Source of the DNA: Deltaproteobacteria bacterium
GTDB lineage: Bacteria; Desulfobacterota; Dissulfuribacteria; Dissulfuribacterales; QOAL01
Direction: 5' to 3'
DNA length: 9,252 nucleotides
NCBI GenBank assembly: GCA_026988585.1
Contig: JALSKY010000241.1
Location: 1 to 9,252 of the forward strand
Shown: positions 5,913-9,252 of the stretch, in pieces
Position numbering within the stretch: the first letter of the stretch is position 1
Layout of the letters: each line of letters starts with the position of its first letter
Notes under the pieces: model-generated
What the model was told of the DNA's origin: nothing
Databases searched by the model: none
The model's input: only the letters and a program-made list of their open reading frames with translations
Position numbers and translations under genes: made by a program

Positions 5913-7640
5913 TCAGGCATCTATCCACCAATCAACACCAAGTCTCCTTATGAGATTGAGCCCTCCTGCCAGAACAAGGGTCCTGTCAATACCCTTGCTC
6001 TTGAGAAAAAGCTGCATCTCATAGGCCCTGGTGCCTGCATTACAGATCAGTATGAGGGTCCGGTCTCGTGGAATCTCCTGCCACTTGTGGCGCACCTCAT
6101 TATAAACCAGGGCATACCATCGATCCGGATATGCCTTGGCCCAGGGCACGGCCTCATTTGGATGTCTCAGATCCAGGACCATCCAGTCAGGGTGTTCCAC
6201 CTTGCCATCCATCCACTCCACGAACTCCCTGGGAGAGCAGGTGATCATCCTGCCAGAACAGATATTGTCAGCAATATTTGCCACAGAATTCAGCACATCC
6301 ACGGCTGTAGAAAAAGGCGGGGCATAAGCCATTTCCAGATTACTGAATTCGCTGACAGAGGCATGTCTCGCTATCATTCCTGCAGCGGCATCGATCCTTG
6401 CCATGAGTCCGTCTCCCATATTGGCAAAACCCTGGAGCCCCAAGACCCTTCTGTTACTTCGGTCAACCACCATGTGGTTGAAGATAAGGGCCATCCCGGC
6501 CATGAAATGAGCCCGATCTGTCTGAACCGTTGTAGCAGCCACAGCATCAAAGCCCTCTCTCCTGGCTGTGTCCAGGCTTATGCCTGTTGCACCAACACAG
6601 CGATCAAAGACCTTCATTATAAAGCTGCCTACAACCCCGGTAAACTGGCTGGGAATTCCTGCAAGGTTGTCTGCTGCCACCCTTCCCTGGCGATTTGCAA
6701 TGGAGCCAAAGGGCGCATAGGCCTGCTTGCCTGTAACCAGGTTGAGGGATTCTACACAGTCTCCAGCAGCAAAGATATCCGGATCACTGGTCTGCATCCG
6801 TCTATTCACAACTATGCCGCCAAGGGGGCCGATCTCAAGGCCTGCATCCCTGGCAAGCTCGCTACGGGGCCGAACCCCGACTGCCATTATCACCAGATCA
6901 GCGTCCAGCTCCCGATTTCCAGTGACCACCTTACGGACATGGCCCTTCTCATCTCCTACAAACTCCATGGCTGCCTCACCGGTCAGGACATCCACATTGT
7001 TTTCCATGAGATGCTGCTGCACCATACCTGCAATCTCCCAGTCTACTATTCCAGGAAGAAGCTGGGGCATATATTCGATGAGAGTAGTCTCAACACCCCA
7101 CAGGTCTGTAAGGGCCTCTGCCATCTCTATACCGATGGCACCTCCGCCAACTACTACGGCCTTGCCCACCTGCCCACGGGCTATCTTCTCCTTGATGGCC
7201 ACGGCCTTGTGAAGGTTGCTGATGGTAAAGATACCCTGGAGGTCACTGCCAGGGACAGGAAGCCGATTGGGCCTGCTGCCTGTGGCAATCACCAGTTTAT
7301 CATAGGAGAACTCCTGCTGCTTTCCGCTCTCCAAGTCAGTGACGACTACCACCTTCTTCTTCCGATTGATGGATTCGGCCCTGGTACGGGTCATCACCAT
7401 CAGCCCCTTGGCAGACTCAAAATAGTCTGGATTGCGAACCATGTGATAACTGGTGGAACAGAGCTCCTTCTCATCTGCTACATCACCTGATACAAAGTAG
7501 GGGATACCACACCCTCCGTAAGAGATAATGTCATCCTGATCCAAAAGAATGATCTCTGCATCAGGGAGCAGTCTTCTGGCCCTGCAGGCAGCCTTTGGTC
7601 CTGCAGCAACAGCCCCGATTACAACTATCCTTTCCGGCAT
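5913..7640 (-). CDS. FAD-dependent CoA-disulfide/persulfide reductase with C-terminal rhodanese domain
   Basis: Members of this family (CoADR-RHD, including the NADH-dependent persulfide reductase Npsr) reduce CoA disulfide, CoA-persulfide or polysulfide with NAD(P)H and are linked to sulfur metabolism or thiol balance. The 575-residue product has an FAD-binding start VVIGAVAAGPKAACRARRL (6-24) and the single redox cysteine Cys44 in SYGGCGIPYFVSGD (40-53). It also has IATGSRPN (118-125), a pyridine nucleotide site VVVGGGAIGIEMAEAL (162-177) and the second FAD contact IFAAGDCVE (289-297). A dimerisation domain runs to about 450, with the end motif YAPPFSTAVDVLN. The rhodanese domain (about 460-575) has LDLRHPNEA and the active loop CNAGTR with Cys533, so both catalytic cysteines are present. 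The ATG at 7640 is preferred because GGAGG lies 8 bases upstream. It precedes the DsbC-like gene on the same strand. The exact substrate is not determinable from sequence alone. Confidence 0.92.
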   Translation of the reverse strand: MPERIVVIGAVAAGPKAACRARRLLPDAEIILLDQDDIISYGGCGIPYFVSGDVADEKELCSTSYHMVRNPDYFESAKGLMVMTRTRAESINRKKKVVVVTDLESGKQQEFSYDKLVIATGSRPNRLPVPGSDLQGIFTISNLHKAVAIKEKIARGQVGKAVVVGGGAIGIEMAEALTDLWGVETTLIEYMPQLLPGIVDWEIAGMVQQHLMENNVDVLTGEAAMEFVGDEKGHVRKVVTGNRELDADLVIMAVGVRPRSELARDAGLEIGPLGGIVVNRRMQTSDPDIFAAGDCVESLNLVTGKQAYAPFGSIANRQGRVAADNLAGIPSQFTGVVGSFIMKVFDRCVGATGISLDTARREGFDAVAATTVQTDRAHFMAGMALIFNHMVVDRSNRRVLGLQGFANMGDGLMARIDAAAGMIARHASVSEFSNLEMAYAPPFSTAVDVLNSVANIADNICSGRMITCSPREFVEWMDGKVEHPDWMVLDLRHPNEAVPWAKAYPDRWYALVYNEVRHKWQEIPRDRTLILICNAGTRAYEMQLFLKSKGIDRTLVLAGGLNLIRRLGVDWWIDA

Positions 7641-7648
7641 GACCTGGT

Positions 7649-7653
7649 CCTCC
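7649..7653 (-). promoter_or_regulatory. ribosome binding site deciding the reductase start
   Basis: GGAGG on the minus strand lies 8 bases before the ATG at 7640. An in-frame TTG at 7653-7655 extends the frame by five codons but overlaps this site, so it could not use it. The ATG start also places the FAD-binding motif near the N-terminus, as is normal. Confidence 0.8.
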
Positions 7654-7709
7654 AAGTAGATACAGTATGTAAAAGTTTATAAAAACGGAAAAACAGCAAA
7701 GAACTCAAA

Positions 7710-7787
7710 ATATGGACTCTACCAGAGCATATCCGGGTTTCAGGCTATCACAAAGTGGGGTTATTGCAACTGGATTGATAGAGTGCC
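7710..7787 (-). other. two inverted repeats in the queA-reductase gap (possible terminator or leader structure)
   Basis: The 173-base gap between queA and the reductase contains two possible hairpins. The first (7710-7732) pairs ATATG with CATAT and CTCT with AGAG around a 3-base loop, with a 2-base GA bulge. On the minus strand it is followed by TTTT. The second pairs CTATCA (7745-7750) with TGATAG (7776-7781), extendable by GGC/GCC with a bulge (to 7787), around a 25-base loop. The first could be a weak intrinsic terminator for queA, or both could be leader structure of the reductase transcript. The T tract is short and the stem AT-rich. I found no convincing promoter. Confidence 0.3.
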
Positions 7788-7813
7788 AGGAAGAAACAGT
7801 AGAAACAGAAATT

Positions 7814-8935
7814 TTACATGATAAACATGGCATCCCCATAACTGTAAAACCGGTACTGTCTTTCCACTGCCTCTCTGTAGGCATCAAGGGTCTTATCCCT
7901 TCCTGCAAAGGCTGAAACAAGGACCAGCAGAGATGATTTTGGCAGGTGGAAGTTGGTGATCATTCCATCTACAACCCTGAATCGCCAGCCAGGCATGATA
8001 TAGAGATCACATTCCCCTGAACAGGGCATCACCCTGCCATCTTCTGTGGCAGCATACTCCAGGGACCTGACCGAGGTTGTACCTACGGCCACCACTCTTC
8101 CACCGGAAGCCTTCACCTGGTTGATCTGATCCGCAGCCTTCACAGGGACAGATATCCATTCACTGTGAATCCTGTGCGCCCTTATATCACTGCTCCTGAT
8201 AGGGGCAAAGGTTCCATAGCCCACGTGGAGCGTGAGATGTACCATGGCTATCCCCCTGTTCCTGATACTTTCCATGAGTTCAGGGGAAAAATGGAGACCT
8301 GCAGTTGGCGCAGCAACAGATCCTGGACAGCGGGCATAGACAGTCTGGTAACGCTCCCTGTCCATGGCTTCATCCTGGCGGCCGAGATATGGAGGAAGCG
8401 GTACTCTGCCCACCTGTTCCAGGATCTGCTGAAGGTCACCCTGCCACCTCAACTCCACCATGGCCTTGCCCGGCCCTGTGAGATCCAGGACATGAACAGA
8501 AAGCTCATGTTTTCCACCAAAACTGTAATTGTCTCCAGGCCTCAACGGCTTGGCTGCCTTGTAGAGCACCTGCACAACCGCCCTCTTTTCAGCAGTGGAA
8601 TCAGCTGAAGGCTCCCAGTCCGCCTGGGCTCCACCCGAATCATGCCCTGCCTCTTGAGAAACCCCGGGCCAGTGCAGCAGGAATATCTCAAGCCTGCCCC
8701 CTGTGGGCTTGTGTCCCAGCAGCCTCGCAGGAAAGACCCTGCTGTCGTTCATAACCAGACAGTCTCCAGGCCTGAGATAATCGAGCAGATCCCTGAAATG
8801 GCAGTGGGCAGTGGTCCCATCTCGCCTGTCCAGGACCAGAAGCCTGGATTCATCCCTCTTCTCTGCAGGATACCTGGCTACAAGCCCTTCAGGAAGATGA
8901 TAATCATAGCTCTCTAAGCTGAAACTCTCCTTCAT
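7814..8935 (-). CDS. queA: S-adenosylmethionine:tRNA ribosyltransferase-isomerase
   Basis: QueA transfers and isomerises the ribosyl part of S-adenosylmethionine onto preQ1 in the wobble position of GUN-anticodon tRNAs, giving epoxyqueuosine. The family blocks are all visible: YDYHLPEGLVARYPAEKRDESRL near the N-terminus (10-32), VMNDSRVFPARLLG (61-74), GRVPLPPYL (176-184), AAPTAGLHFS (208-217), HVGYGTFAPI (237-246) and GTTSVRSLE (285-293). The long C-terminal block includes MITNFHLPKSSLL, and the end is YGDAMFI. At 373 residues it is about 25 longer than usual. The surplus is a hydrophilic Gly/Ala/Ser/Asp-rich insertion at about 91-118, between the strand EIFLLHW and VVQVLYKAAKPL. The gene overlaps the DUF2065 gene by 4 bases (ATGA) with no strong ribosome site, so translation is probably coupled. 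No other queuosine gene is in the window. Confidence 0.96.
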   Translation of the reverse strand: MKESFSLESYDYHLPEGLVARYPAEKRDESRLLVLDRRDGTTAHCHFRDLLDYLRPGDCLVMNDSRVFPARLLGHKPTGGRLEIFLLHWPGVSQEAGHDSGGAQADWEPSADSTAEKRAVVQVLYKAAKPLRPGDNYSFGGKHELSVHVLDLTGPGKAMVELRWQGDLQQILEQVGRVPLPPYLGRQDEAMDRERYQTVYARCPGSVAAPTAGLHFSPELMESIRNRGIAMVHLTLHVGYGTFAPIRSSDIRAHRIHSEWISVPVKAADQINQVKASGGRVVAVGTTSVRSLEYAATEDGRVMPCSGECDLYIMPGWRFRVVDGMITNFHLPKSSLLVLVSAFAGRDKTLDAYREAVERQYRFYSYGDAMFIM

Positions 8936-9132
8936 CGCAACAGGCCCATGCCTCGCACCAGATAACAGATCAGAAGACCGATAGAGATGGAGATCAACCC
9001 CATTATCCTCAACCGTTCCGGCTCCATCTTCTGTATCTCGGCCAATATCCTTTTCATCTTTTCGGGAAAGGCGAAGTAGGGAATTCCTTCAACTATCATG
9101 ACCATTCCAATGAGCAAAATCAAAAATTCCAT
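8932..9132 (-). CDS. DUF2065 family small inner-membrane protein
   Basis: This 66-residue protein has two hydrophobic segments (about 1-20 and 43-59) joined by a charged loop EKMKRILAEIQKMEPERLR, matching the two-helix layout of the DUF2065 (YjeT-like) family. Conserved-looking features are EGIPYFAFPEK after the first helix and RLRIMGLISISIGLLICYLV at the second. Function is unknown. In many proteobacteria the gene sits beside hfl or purA genes, but here it precedes queA with a 4-base ATGA overlap, so it is likely the first gene of this transcript in view. An AGGA lies about 11 bases upstream of the ATG. I see no convincing promoter in the 120 bases upstream. Confidence 0.85.
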   Translation of the reverse strand: MEFLILLIGMVMIVEGIPYFAFPEKMKRILAEIQKMEPERLRIMGLISISIGLLICYLVRGMGLLR

Positions 9133-9197
9133 AATGCTGATATCCTGAAAGCAGAAGAGGTAAAGTCAAGGGGGTCTATGTACTGAGAAGTGAGCAG

Positions 9198-9237
9198 GAC
9201 AATAGATGACATTAAGGTGACAATAGACAAATAGATG
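9198..9237. repeat. short direct repeats upstream of the DUF2065 gene
   Basis: GACAATAGA occurs at 9198-9206 and again at 9219-9227, 21 bases (about two helical turns) apart. A third degenerate copy, CAAATAGATG, is at 9228-9237. They lie in the non-coding stretch before the minus-strand operon. Two-turn spacing could suit a DNA-binding protein, but the copies are short and may be chance. Confidence 0.3.
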
Positions 9238-9252
9238 GTGGCGGTGCAGGGA

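Noticed and set aside
5037..7490. An 817-codon open frame on the plus strand
   Set aside because: It lies antisense to most of the reductase gene and all of the DsbC-like gene, both of which have clear family motifs. Its product is oddly rich in His, Ile and Cys with no recognisable domain, so it is a by-product of codon use on the other strand.
7765..7788. Sigma-54-like elements TGGCAC and TTGCA on the minus strand upstream of the reductase
   Set aside because: The two elements are separated by 13 bases instead of about 5, so the fixed -24/-12 geometry fails.
9140..9169. TTGACT (9164-9169, minus strand) as a -35 box for the DUF2065-queA operon
   Set aside because: No acceptable -10 box at 16-18 bases. 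The best candidate, CAGGAT, matches only half the consensus.
9166..9252. Minus-strand frame open from the right edge to a TGA
   Set aside because: Only 28 codons are visible with no recognisable protein character, and they span the direct repeats. It cannot be called the end of a gene.

Overview
The window most resembles a chromosomal piece from an anaerobic Desulfobacterota-type (deltaproteobacterial) bacterium. This is inferred from gene content: an AmmeMemoRadiSam radical SAM enzyme, a free-standing AICAR transformylase without its IMP cyclohydrolase half, a CoA-disulfide/persulfide reductase fused to rhodanese, and HDOD and CheD-like signalling genes. Base composition is even across the window. 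I see no insertion sequence, phage gene, CRISPR array, tRNA or rRNA.

Left part (1-1460): a minus-strand pair encodes a CheD-like protein (768-1229) and an HDOD-domain protein (1-771, its C-terminus outside the window), joined by an ATGA stop/start overlap. A good match to a sigma-28 (flagellar/chemotaxis) promoter lies 69 bases upstream of the CheD-like gene. The CheD-like protein keeps the fold signatures of the family but has lost all three residues of the deamidase catalytic triad, so it looks like a pseudoenzyme. This pair is the best candidate here for an undescribed system.

Middle (1461-2483, plus strand): amrS, a radical SAM enzyme, stands alone. Its AMMECR1 and Memo partners are not in the window. 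It converges on the next operon with only 2 bases between the stop codons.

Right part (2486-9132, all minus strand): the transcription order is DUF2065 membrane protein, queA, FAD-dependent persulfide/CoA-disulfide reductase with rhodanese, DsbC-like periplasmic isomerase, AICAR transformylase (purH C-terminal half), an unrecognised 150-residue protein, and an alpha/beta hydrolase. Most junctions overlap or are short, which suggests operon structure. The exception is a 173-base gap between queA and the reductase that contains inverted repeats and may hold a terminator or promoter. The reductase and the DsbC-like protein suggest linked cytoplasmic sulfane-sulfur and periplasmic disulfide chemistry. 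purH and queA are housekeeping genes. The hydrolase has a nucleophile elbow but no histidine after its acid residue, making it a second possible pseudoenzyme.

For several genes a strong Shine-Dalgarno site indicates a start downstream of the longest open frame: amrS at 1461, purH at 5089 and the reductase at 7640.
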